DNA of 64,000 nt from DASUNQ01 sp044866775 (GTDB lineage Bacteria > Acidobacteriota > Thermoanaerobaculia > Multivoradales > UBA5704), in contig JBIOUG010000195.1 in the NCBI GenBank assembly GCA_044866775.1, positions 136,362 through 200,361 on the forward strand, given 5' to 3'. Both the position numbers and the translations under genes were made by a program. The notes under the pieces were generated by a model. That model worked only from the letters and a program-made list of their open reading frames with translations. It did no database searches and was not told the origin of the DNA. Below, piece after piece: positions 34,439-41,907 of this stretch. Positions within the stretch are counted from its first letter, which is position 1. The number at the start of each line of letters is the position of its first letter.

Positions 34439-36238
34439 ATGCTGCGCCTCCGCTTCGTCGTCGACGGCCAAGAGCGCGTCTTCCCGCTGGAGCGGCCGGC
34501 GCGCATCGGGCGCGGCGGCGACAACGACCTCGTCCTCCCCGACAGCTCGGTCTCGCGCCACCACGCCGACATCCTGCCGAGCGCCGGCGGCGGCTGGATG
34601 GTGGAGGACCGCAAGAGCACCAATGGCATCCAGGTCAATCGCCTGCCGGTGCACCGCGCGCCGCTCCACCCCGGCGACCGGCTGACGATCGGCATGTTCG
34701 AGCTGGCGGTCGAGCTTACATCGGCGCAGGCAAGCGCGGCCGCCGCCGTCAAGGCGACGGCCACGCCGGCGCCGCACCGCGCTCCGGCGCCGACTCCGCC
34801 GCCGCCCGCACCGCCGGCCGAGCCGGTGTCCGTGGCCCCTCTCGCCAACGCCACGATCATCCGCCCACTCGCCGATTTCGCCGCCGCCTACGGCCTCGCG
34901 GGCGGCCGGCCGGCCGCCGGCGACACGCCGCTGCCCGCCGCTGGCTCCGTCGGCGCCACCGGCGCCATCCGCCTCGAGAAACAGAAGGCCCTGGAGCAAG
35001 CCTACGAGAACAAGGTCTTCGGCTACATGACGCGCCTGGCGCGGCTGCTCCTGACCTCGGAGTCGGTCGACGAGGTGCTGGCGCGCGTCCTCGACCTCGC
35101 CTTCGAAGCGCTGCCGGTCGACCGCGGCTTCATCCTGCTGCGCGACGAGGAGCGGGGCGGCGAGCTGGTCTGCGAGCTGGCGCGCGTCAAGGCGAGATCG
35201 GAGTACCGACCGCAGGCCGAGGTGCCGGTCTCGCGCACCATGCTCCAGGCGGTGATGAGCGAGCGCGTGGCGCTCGTCACCTACGACGCGCAGGCCGACC
35301 AGCGCCTCCTGGGCGGCGAGTCGATCCGCCTGCACCAGATCCGCGCCGCCATGTGCGCGCCGCTCTGGTCGGAGGAGCGGATCATCGGCGTCATCCAGGT
35401 CGATTCACCCTTCCAGGTCGGCGCCTTCACCGAGCGCGAGCTCGACTTCCTGACCGCCCTCGCCAACTACGCCGCGGTGGCGATCGAGCGGCTGCGCTAC
35501 GCCCGCCGCGCCGAGTTCGAGCGCCAGGTGCGTGGGCGCCTCGAGCGCTACCACTCGCCGGGCGTGATCGAGGAAGTGATGCGCCAGGGGGGCGCCGAAG
35601 GGGAGCGGCGGCTGCGGGTGGCGCAGGCGAGCGTCCTCTTCGCCGACCTCTGCGGCTTCTCGCCGTTCGCCGAGCACGCGCCGCCGGAGGAGGTGGCCGA
35701 GCTCCTCGACGCCTACTTCAACCGCGCCGTCGACGCCATCTTCGCCGCCGGCGGCACGCTCGACAAGTTCATCGGCGACTGCGTCATGGCGTTCTTCGGC
35801 GCGCCAGTGCCGCAGGACGATCACGCCCTGCGCTCGGTGCGCGCGGCCGTGCGCATCCAAGAGGCGCTCGCCGAATGGAACGCCGAGCGCCAAGCGCACG
35901 GTCTCGCGCCCGTCCTCGCCCGCATCGCGGTCAACAGCGGCCCGGTCGTGGTCGGCGACATCGGCAGCAGCCGCCGCGTCGACTACACGGTGCTCGGCAA
36001 CACCGTCAACGTCGCCGCCCGCCTCGAGGCCTTCGTCGCCCGCCCGGGCGACGTCGTCTTGGGCCCCGAGACCCACCGCCTCGTCGCCGGCGCCATCGCC
36101 ACCGAGCCGCTCGGCGAGTTCCAGTTGAAGGGCCTGCAGCGGCGGATCACGGCCTACCGCGTCGCCCCCGGCGCGCTCGCCGCACCGCCGCTCCCCGGCG
36201 CCGCACTTCCAGGCGACCCGCCGGCACCGTTGTCGTAG
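34439..36238 (+). CDS. FHA - GAF - class III adenylate cyclase
   Basis: A 599-residue cytoplasmic protein. FHA domain at ~20-95 (RPARIGRGGDNDLVLPDSSVSRHHADIL, binds phospho-Thr), an Ala/Pro linker (~100-150), a GAF domain (~205-365) and a class III cyclase (~395-590). The cyclase has both metal Asp (FADLCGF, IGDCVMAFFG), substrate-specifying Lys (LDKFIGD) and Asp (VDYTVLG) and the transition-state Asn/Arg (NTVNVAARLE), so it should make cAMP. ATG at 34439 starts right before the FHA fold. Inference: its FHA domain could dock to autophosphorylated kinase encoded upstream, linking kinase, c-di-GMP and cAMP signals. Confidence 0.9.
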   Translation: MLRLRFVVDGQERVFPLERPARIGRGGDNDLVLPDSSVSRHHADILPSAGGGWMVEDRKSTNGIQVNRLPVHRAPLHPGDRLTIGMFELAVELTSAQASAAAAVKATATPAPHRAPAPTPPPPAPPAEPVSVAPLANATIIRPLADFAAAYGLAGGRPAAGDTPLPAAGSVGATGAIRLEKQKALEQAYENKVFGYMTRLARLLLTSESVDEVLARVLDLAFEALPVDRGFILLRDEERGGELVCELARVKARSEYRPQAEVPVSRTMLQAVMSERVALVTYDAQADQRLLGGESIRLHQIRAAMCAPLWSEERIIGVIQVDSPFQVGAFTERELDFLTALANYAAVAIERLRYARRAEFERQVRGRLERYHSPGVIEEVMRQGGAEGERRLRVAQASVLFADLCGFSPFAEHAPPEEVAELLDAYFNRAVDAIFAAGGTLDKFIGDCVMAFFGAPVPQDDHALRSVRAAVRIQEALAEWNAERQAHGLAPVLARIAVNSGPVVVGDIGSSRRVDYTVLGNTVNVAARLEAFVARPGDVVLGPETHRLVAGAIATEPLGEFQLKGLQRRITAYRVAPGALAAPPLPGAALPGDPPAPLS

Positions 36239-36545
36239 GCCGCGGGCCGGCCGACGACCGCGAACACGAGGTCTACATCTCCTGACTGCAGCTTCGTCAG
36301 CACCTCGGCGAGCGAGAACTGGGCCGCGCCCCGTAGCGCAGCGGCGAGCTCGCCGGCCGCCAGGGGGCGACCCGCCGCCTGGAAGAGCAGGCGACCAGGC
36401 CCGTTACGTGGGGCGCCGCCATGCTGGTGCCCGACATCGTCGTGACGTCGCTGCGGGCAGCCGCCGCGAGGATCGCCTGACCCGGCGCGCTGACCTCGGG
36501 CTTGGCCCGGCCGTCGCGCGTCGGCCCCTCGGAGCTGGTCCGTAA
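36239..36545 (-). pseudogene. Subtilisin-like (S8) protease remnant
   Basis: On the minus strand one frame reads SSEGPTRDGRAKPEVSAPG and MSGTSMAAPHVTGL (36417-36450 plus flank), the oxyanion and catalytic-Ser region of subtilases. Frameshifts lie on both sides. Upstream, RSFT in another frame should join SSEGP. Downstream, LLFQAAGRPLAAGELAAAL in another frame should follow VTGL. The Asp and His parts of the triad are missing; the fragment meets the CHAT remnant head to head near 36545. Confidence 0.7.
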
Positions 36546-36747
36546 ACGACCGCACTTCGAAGAGCTTCTCTCGCCCTTCTACGAGAGCCTCCTCGCCGGC
36601 GCGGACGCGGCCGGCGCGCTGCGCCATGCGCAGCTCTCGTGCCTCGCTGCGCGCGAGCGGTCACTGCGTGAGCCGTGGGTCTGGGGCGCGTTCGTCATCG
36701 TCGAAGGCAACGTCCACTCTCCATGCACCAGCAAGGGAGGAACCTGA
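36546..36747 (+). pseudogene. C-terminal remnant of a CHAT (caspase-like) protease
   Basis: The frame reads FEELLSPFYESLLAGADAAGALRHAQLS and ends REPWVWGAFVIVEGN, which matches the C-terminus of CHAT peptidases (ALRxAQ helix, then P-x-x-WAAFVLxG). The His/Cys catalytic part is gone. The stop (36745-36747) lies one base before the ATG of the next gene, the spacing of an operon, so that gene was probably its partner. Confidence 0.6.
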
Positions 36748-36748
36748 G

Positions 36749-37677
36749 ATGCCTTTCAACTTCCGCATGATCTTGTCGGGGCTGTTGGTGGTGGTGCCGG
36801 ACCGCCGGTTCGAGAAAACGGTCGAGGCGGCCGGCACGGTGACGATCCTGGTACCGAATCTCTTGTCGTCGCGTGTCCTCTCGACCGGCCAGGCGCTCGA
36901 GCCTCACGTCCCAGTTCTGGAGTTCGATCTCGCGCACCGTCGCGATCCGAGCACGCGCGAGACTGACCTCGTGAACCCGGACCGGGGCAAAGGCATCTGC
37001 TCCCTCCGCACCGAGGAGATCGAGGTGCTCCCTGTGCCCTCGCTCGCCTCGAGCTTCGAGATCGTGGGCGGCCGGCCGGCGAACAAACAGACGCCCACCC
37101 TGGAGGAGAGGAGGTCGCTCTTCTGGATGACGACGATGGAACAGGCGGTGCCGGGCAGCGAGCTTCAGCCGGAGCTGCTGGACGGTCCGCGGGAGTCGAG
37201 CGGAAGGATCCCATCGTCGCCCGAATCAAGATCGCCCGCGGCCGGCTCGCTACCGCCGCCATCAGCCGCACGACCGGCCGCTTCAAGCCGCCCGGCCCGG
37301 ACCCGTTCGAACAGCGGGTGGCCACGAGCTTGGTGCTCGAGATCGATCGTGTACCCACTCACGTGGCGTTGTCGTTCAAGAAGGAGGGACAGGCGCCGAA
37401 GCGGCTGATCCTCGCGCCTCTCGACGGCGTGAGCGACGTCGAGGTCTAGGTCGTCAACCGCGAGCACGACGACCTGCTCGGAATCTCTCCCCAGCTCATT
37501 CCAGTGGCCCGGGCGCTGGCCGACTTCGAGATCTTCCACGAGCTGACGACAGGCCTCAGCGCGCGGCGCGGCCCTAGACCGTTCCTCGAACAGGTCGTCC
37601 GGGAAGCCGATGCCGCAGAGCTGACGCTGCACGCCCTCTGCCCGCCCACAGGGATGAACGTCAGCGTCGGGCCGTGA
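36749..37677 (+). pseudogene. Unknown gene, broken by a frameshift and a TAG stop
   Basis: ATG at 36749 has GGGAGGA 9 bases upstream. Frame 1 reads MPFNFRMILSGLLVVVP and TVTILVPNLLSSRVL to LQPELLDGP. Near 37190 one base appears lost; the next frame continues VERKDPIVARIKIARGRL and FKKEGQAPKRLILAPLDG. It meets TAG at 37447 (likely from TGG) and continues VVNREHDDLLGISPQLI to a TGA at 37675. The composite is about 305 residues with no signal peptide or known domain; the text looks like a genuine old coding sequence. Position directly behind a CHAT gene end suggests an associated factor. Confidence 0.65.
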
Positions 37678-37844
37678 AGCTCCTGCCCCGCCGTCCCCGG
37701 CGCGGACCTTGCAGTCGCCCGGCGCGGGGACGGAACGAGGCGGCCTGCTTCCCTCCGGACGCGCTCACCTCCGCGCCAGTCCTCTGCACAGCATGGCCCG
37801 CCGCGGCGGGCCGGTCATCACAGCACGGACGAAAGGAGGACGAC

Positions 37845-38075
37845 ATGGCGGAGATCGAAGTCGGGCCCCGGCGGACGGGTCCCTGGCCCTGGATCGTGGG
37901 CCTGCTGGTGCTGACGCTGCTGGTGTGGGTGGTCGCCGACGCCATGGTGGGCCGGGCGCCCCAGACACCCGCCGACGACCGCTCGACGCAGGGCGCCAGC
38001 GAGCCGCAGCCGCAACCTGCGCCGCCCCCCTGGCCGGTGGCGTCGATCACCCACGCCGCGGCGGCGGCGGCCTGA
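37845..38075 (+). CDS. Small single-TM protein
   Basis: A 76-residue protein: charged N-terminus (MAEIEVGPRRTGPWP), one TM helix (WIVGLLVLTLLVWVVADAMVG, about 16-36), and a Pro/Gln-rich periplasmic tail ending in poly-Ala. ATG at 37845 has an excellent AAAGGAGGA site 6 bases upstream. It lies 11 bases before the PRC-barrel gene and is probably co-transcribed. Function unknown; small TM partners beside PRC-barrel stress proteins are common. Confidence 0.7.
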   Translation: MAEIEVGPRRTGPWPWIVGLLVLTLLVWVVADAMVGRAPQTPADDRSTQGASEPQPQPAPPPWPVASITHAAAAAA

Positions 38076-38086
38076 GGGGAGCCTTC

Positions 38087-38785
38087 ATGCGAGACGAGCT
38101 GCAGCGAGGGGCCGGCGCGACCGCGACGGCGGAGGACGCGAGCGCCGTCGTGCCGCTGTCGCGCCTTCCCGGGTACAAGGTGGCCGACGGCGACCCGGAC
38201 GTGCGCGGCTGGGAGGTGGTGGCGGGCGACGGCCGCCGGATCGGCAAGGTCGAAGACCTGCTGGTCGACACCGCGGCGATGCAGGTGCGGTATCTGGCCG
38301 TCGCGCTCGACCGCGACCTGCTCCCGGCCGCGACGCCCTCGGGCGAGCTGCGCGCCGCCGCCGAGCCGGGCCTCGGCGACCGCGGCCTCGGCGGACCCGA
38401 GGCGCTGGCGCCGTCGACCGGCGTGGCCGCCGGTGGCGCGGCGAGCGAGAGGCTGGCCGAGGAGCGCGGCGAGCGGCACGTCCTCATCCCGATCGGCTAC
38501 GCGCGCCGCGAGGAAGGCGGCGGCCACCGCGTGCTGCTCGACCGGCTGCGGTCGACCGAGGTGGCGGCGCTCCCCGACTACGACCGCCGCGCCCTCGACC
38601 GCACGTGGGAGACCGAGCTGCGGCAGCGTCTCGATCGCGGCTGGGTGCCGGCCGCGGCCGGCGGCGACTTCTACGCCCACGAGCATTACGACGCGACCCG
38701 CTTCTACGGCGGCCGCCGCCACGCCACTCAGGCGGGCCCGCTCACCGGCCACGAGGAGCCCAGTCTCCAGGTCCGCGGCCGCTAG
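38087..38785 (+). CDS. PRC-barrel domain protein
   Basis: A 232-residue soluble protein with a PRC-barrel at ~25-80 (YKVADGDPDVRGWEVVAGDGRRIGKVEDLLVDTAAMQVRYLAVALD; the G-x-x-I-G-x-V-x-D-L-x-V-D signature) and a second, degenerate half (HVLIPIGYAR, HRVLLDRLRSTEVAALPDY). The C-terminal part holds FYAHEHYDATRFYGGRR. Such photosystem-H-subunit-like proteins are widespread in stress operons; molecular role unknown. ATG at 38087 is the only good start. Pairs with the small TM gene upstream. Confidence 0.8.
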   Translation: MRDELQRGAGATATAEDASAVVPLSRLPGYKVADGDPDVRGWEVVAGDGRRIGKVEDLLVDTAAMQVRYLAVALDRDLLPAATPSGELRAAAEPGLGDRGLGGPEALAPSTGVAAGGAASERLAEERGERHVLIPIGYARREEGGGHRVLLDRLRSTEVAALPDYDRRALDRTWETELRQRLDRGWVPAAAGGDFYAHEHYDATRFYGGRRHATQAGPLTGHEEPSLQVRGR

Positions 38786-38869
38786 CGAGCGGCTCCATCC
38801 AAACCTTCGGCGGTCTCCGCCGTAGAGGTCCGTAGGACCCTCGGCCCCGGAGCCATGGAGGAGATGGAG

Positions 38870-40006
38870 ATGAAACGAGCCGCGCTCGCGCTGCTGGCCT
38901 GCCTCGCCGTCGCCGCCGTTCCCGCCACCGCCCAGAACAACGGCCTCACCCTGCCACCGGACGGCGACAACCAGCGCTCGGTGGTGACCCAGTACATGGG
39001 CCTGGTGTCGGCGACCATCGAGTACAACAGCCCCGACGTCCACAGCCCGACCGGCGAGGACCGGCGCGGCAAGATCTGGGGGGCGCTGGTGCCCTACGGC
39101 ACGACCGACCTCGGCTTCAACGGCGGCAAGCCGAGCCCCTGGCGGGCGGGCGCCAACGAGAACACCGTCTTCACCGTCTCGCACGACGTCGTGGTCGAGG
39201 GCAAGCCGCTCCCCGCCGGCCGCTACGGCCTGCACATGATCGCCGGGCCGGAGGAGTGGACGGTCATCTTCTCCAAGAACGCCACCACCTGGGGCAGCTA
39301 CTTCTACGAAGAGTCGGAGGATGCGCTGCGGGTGCAGGTCAAGCCGGTCAACAACGAGTACAACGAGTGGCTGACCTACGAGTTCGACGACCGCAAGCCC
39401 GACTCGGCGGTCGCCGCGCTCGAGTGGGAGGACCTGCGGGTGCCGTTCAAGATCGCGGTGCCCAACGCCAACGAGATCTACTTCGAGCGGATCTCCGAGC
39501 AGCTCCGCGGCGCGCCGGGCTTCAACGGCCAGGCCTTCGAGACCGCGGCGCAGTTCTGCCTGCAAGCCAACCTGCACCTCGACCAGGCGCTGGCGTGGGC
39601 GGAGAAGGCGTCTTCGCCGCCCTTGGGGCGCGAGACGATCTCGAGCCTGACGACCAAGGCCCAGGTCCTCGACAAGCTCGGCCGCGGCGACGAAGCGCAC
39701 CAGGTGGTGCAGAAGGCGCTCGACCTGCCGACGGCGACGGCGGTCGACATCCACATGATCGGCCGCCAGCTCCAGGGACAGGGCAAGGTGGAGCAGGCGG
39801 TCGCGGTCTTCCAGCACAACGCCAAGCGCTACCCTGGCGTCTGGCCGGTCGAGGTCGGCCTCGCCCGTGCCTACTCGGCCCAGGGCGACTATGCGACCGC
39901 CCTCACCCACGCCAAGGCGGCCCTCGCCCAGGCGCCCGACGAGGTCAACAAGCAGACGCTCGAGCGGGCGGTCAAGCTGCTCGCGGAGGGGAAGGACTTC
40001 AACTAG
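38870..40006 (+). CDS. DUF2911 - TPR exported protein
   Basis: A 378-residue protein with a signal peptide (MKRAALALLACLAVAAVPATA). DUF2911 occupies ~25-185: VVTQYMGLVSATIEYNSPDVHSPTGEDRRGKIWGALVPYG, then LPAGRYGLHMIAGPEEWTVIFSKN. The C-terminal ~170 residues are TPRs (LDQALAWAEKASS, AVAVFQHNAKRYPG, ALTHAKAALAQAPDEVN). ATG at 38870 is chosen over ATGs at 38855 and 38864 because GGAGGAG at 38858 then serves as ribosome site. Periplasmic, function unknown. It ends convergent with the Sel1 gene, stops overlapping by CTAG. Confidence 0.85.
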   Translation: MKRAALALLACLAVAAVPATAQNNGLTLPPDGDNQRSVVTQYMGLVSATIEYNSPDVHSPTGEDRRGKIWGALVPYGTTDLGFNGGKPSPWRAGANENTVFTVSHDVVVEGKPLPAGRYGLHMIAGPEEWTVIFSKNATTWGSYFYEESEDALRVQVKPVNNEYNEWLTYEFDDRKPDSAVAALEWEDLRVPFKIAVPNANEIYFERISEQLRGAPGFNGQAFETAAQFCLQANLHLDQALAWAEKASSPPLGRETISSLTTKAQVLDKLGRGDEAHQVVQKALDLPTATAVDIHMIGRQLQGQGKVEQAVAVFQHNAKRYPGVWPVEVGLARAYSAQGDYATALTHAKAALAQAPDEVNKQTLERAVKLLAEGKDFN

Positions 40007-41793
40007 GGCGGCGGCTGCAGCTCGGCCGGGGCGTGCTCGAGGTTCGAGCACCCGAGCTCGTCGCCGCCATCGCAGGCGAGGCGGTAGAGGGCGAAGGCGC
40101 GGACCGGGTCCTGGAGGACGCCGTTGCCTTCGGCGTACATGACGCCGAGGTTGACGCACGCCAGGAGGTCGTCAGTCTCGCACGCCTGGCGGTAGAGCTC
40201 GGCGGCGCGGAAGGGGTCTTTGGCGACCCCCCAGCCCTCGGCGTAGCGGATCGCGAGGTTGTAGCACCCGCGCTGCTGGCCGGCGTCGCAGCCGCGGCGG
40301 TAGAGGTCGACGGCGCGGGCGTCGTCGGCCGGGACGCCGCTGCCGGTGGCGTACATCACGCCCAGGTCGACGCAGCCGCGTGGCTCGCCGCCCTCGCAGG
40401 AGCGGCGGTAGAGCGCCGCGGCCTGCGCCTCGTCGCGGGCGACGCCGCTGCCTTCGTCATAGACGACCGCCAGCTCCTGGCAGGCGACCGCGTCGCCGGC
40501 GTCGCAGCCGCGGCGGAAGCGGCGCACCGCCTCGGTGACGGCGCCGGGATCGCCGGCGCCGCCCTGCGAGAGCGCGATGACGTTGCGGCAGGCGAGTGTG
40601 TGACCTCCGTCGCACCCCTTGCGGAACAGCGCCGCGGCGCGCGCTTCGTCGCGCGGGACGCCGTCGCCCGCGGCGAGGAGGTCGGCGAGGTTGGCGCAGC
40701 CGGTGGCGTCGCCCGCGTCGCAGCTCTGCTCGAACAGGCCGGCAGCCAGGCCCTTGTCGAGGGCGACGCCGCGGCCCTCGCGGTGCAGCACGCCCAAGTT
40801 GAAGCAGGCCTTGGGGTCGCCCGCCTGGCAGGACGACCCGTAGCAGCCGCGCCGGTAAAAGCCGGCCGCCCGGACCTCGTTGCGCGGCACCCCTGTGCCG
40901 TGCTCATAGAGATAGCCGAGGTTGGTGCAGCCGAGGGCACTGCCGCCGTCGCAGGCGCGGGTGTAGCCGAAGTGGGCGAGCGCGTTGTCCGCCAGCACCA
41001 CGCCGCGCCCCTTCTCGTACATCAGGCCGAGGTTGAAGCAGCCGGCCGCGTCGCCGCCCTCGCAGGCCTGGCGATAGAGGGAGGTGGCGCGGGCGTCGTC
41101 GCGCCCGACGCCGCGCCCGGTGGCGTAGAGGAACGCCAGGTGCGTACAGCCCGTGGCATTGCCCGCGTCGCAGGCGCGCGCGGCGAGGGAGCGGGCGCGC
41201 GCCGCGTCCGCCGCGATCCCTCGGCCGTCCAGGACCAGGTTGGCGAGATCGGCGCACGCGGCGGCGTCCGCTCCGTCGCAAGCCGTGACGAGAAGCTCGG
41301 CGGCGCGCGCGGCGTCCTCGGGCACGCCGCGGCCGGCGAGGTGGAGGAGGGCGAGGCGATGGCAGCCGGCGGCGCGGCCGTCCTCGCACGACCGCGTCCA
41401 TAGCAGCACGGCGTCCGCCAGGCGTACGGTCTCCTCGCGCCGCTCGCCGCCGCCGCGCCGCACGGCGACCCGCACCTCCTGCCCCGGCCGCCGCGCGGCG
41501 AGCGCCCGCTCGAGGGCGCAAACATCGGTGACCGGCGAACCGTCGAGGTCCACGAGGAGATCGCCGTCGCGCAGCCCGGCGCGCCCGGCCGGCCCCCGCC
41601 GCTCGACCGCCGCCAGCGCCACGCCGCGAACGCCCTCCGGCAGCCGCAGCTCCCGCCGCACGGGAGCGTCGAGATCGCGCAGGACCGCGCCCAGCGTCGC
41701 CGGGCCGTCGCCCGATCCGACGAGGTCACCCCCGGAGCAGCCGGAGAAGAGAAGGCAGCACAGGGAGAGAGAGAGATTGCCGCGCGAGGTCAC
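40003..41793 (-). CDS. Cys-rich Sel1-repeat lipoprotein with PDZ domain
   Basis: A 596-residue protein. A short signal sequence (LSLSLCCLLFSGCSGG) suggests a lipoprotein. A PDZ-like domain follows (~55-115: GVRGVALAAVERRGPAGRAGLRDGDLLVDLDGSPV). The rest is about 12 Sel1-like repeats of ~36 residues, each with a Cys pair (scheme C-D-x-G-D-x-x-G-C-x-N-L-x-x-x-Y-x-x-G-x-G-V), as in Helicobacter Hcp proteins where the pair forms a disulfide in each helix hairpin. A GTG start at 41793 is assigned because it precedes the signal sequence; an ATG further upstream is possible. Periplasmic binding scaffold, partner unknown. Confidence 0.75.
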   Translation of the reverse strand: MTSRGNLSLSLCCLLFSGCSGGDLVGSGDGPATLGAVLRDLDAPVRRELRLPEGVRGVALAAVERRGPAGRAGLRDGDLLVDLDGSPVTDVCALERALAARRPGQEVRVAVRRGGGERREETVRLADAVLLWTRSCEDGRAAGCHRLALLHLAGRGVPEDAARAAELLVTACDGADAAACADLANLVLDGRGIAADAARARSLAARACDAGNATGCTHLAFLYATGRGVGRDDARATSLYRQACEGGDAAGCFNLGLMYEKGRGVVLADNALAHFGYTRACDGGSALGCTNLGYLYEHGTGVPRNEVRAAGFYRRGCYGSSCQAGDPKACFNLGVLHREGRGVALDKGLAAGLFEQSCDAGDATGCANLADLLAAGDGVPRDEARAAALFRKGCDGGHTLACRNVIALSQGGAGDPGAVTEAVRRFRRGCDAGDAVACQELAVVYDEGSGVARDEAQAAALYRRSCEGGEPRGCVDLGVMYATGSGVPADDARAVDLYRRGCDAGQQRGCYNLAIRYAEGWGVAKDPFRAAELYRQACETDDLLACVNLGVMYAEGNGVLQDPVRAFALYRLACDGGDELGCSNLEHAPAELQPPP

Positions 41794-41907
41794 GATCGAG
41801 ATGCCAGGGCGCCGACGAGTATACTGGGCGCGCGAATCCATCCCCTCGCCCGATTGCGTATCATCGGCCGCATCTCCAGCCCGCAGACGTATCCGAGAGA
41901 GACATCC

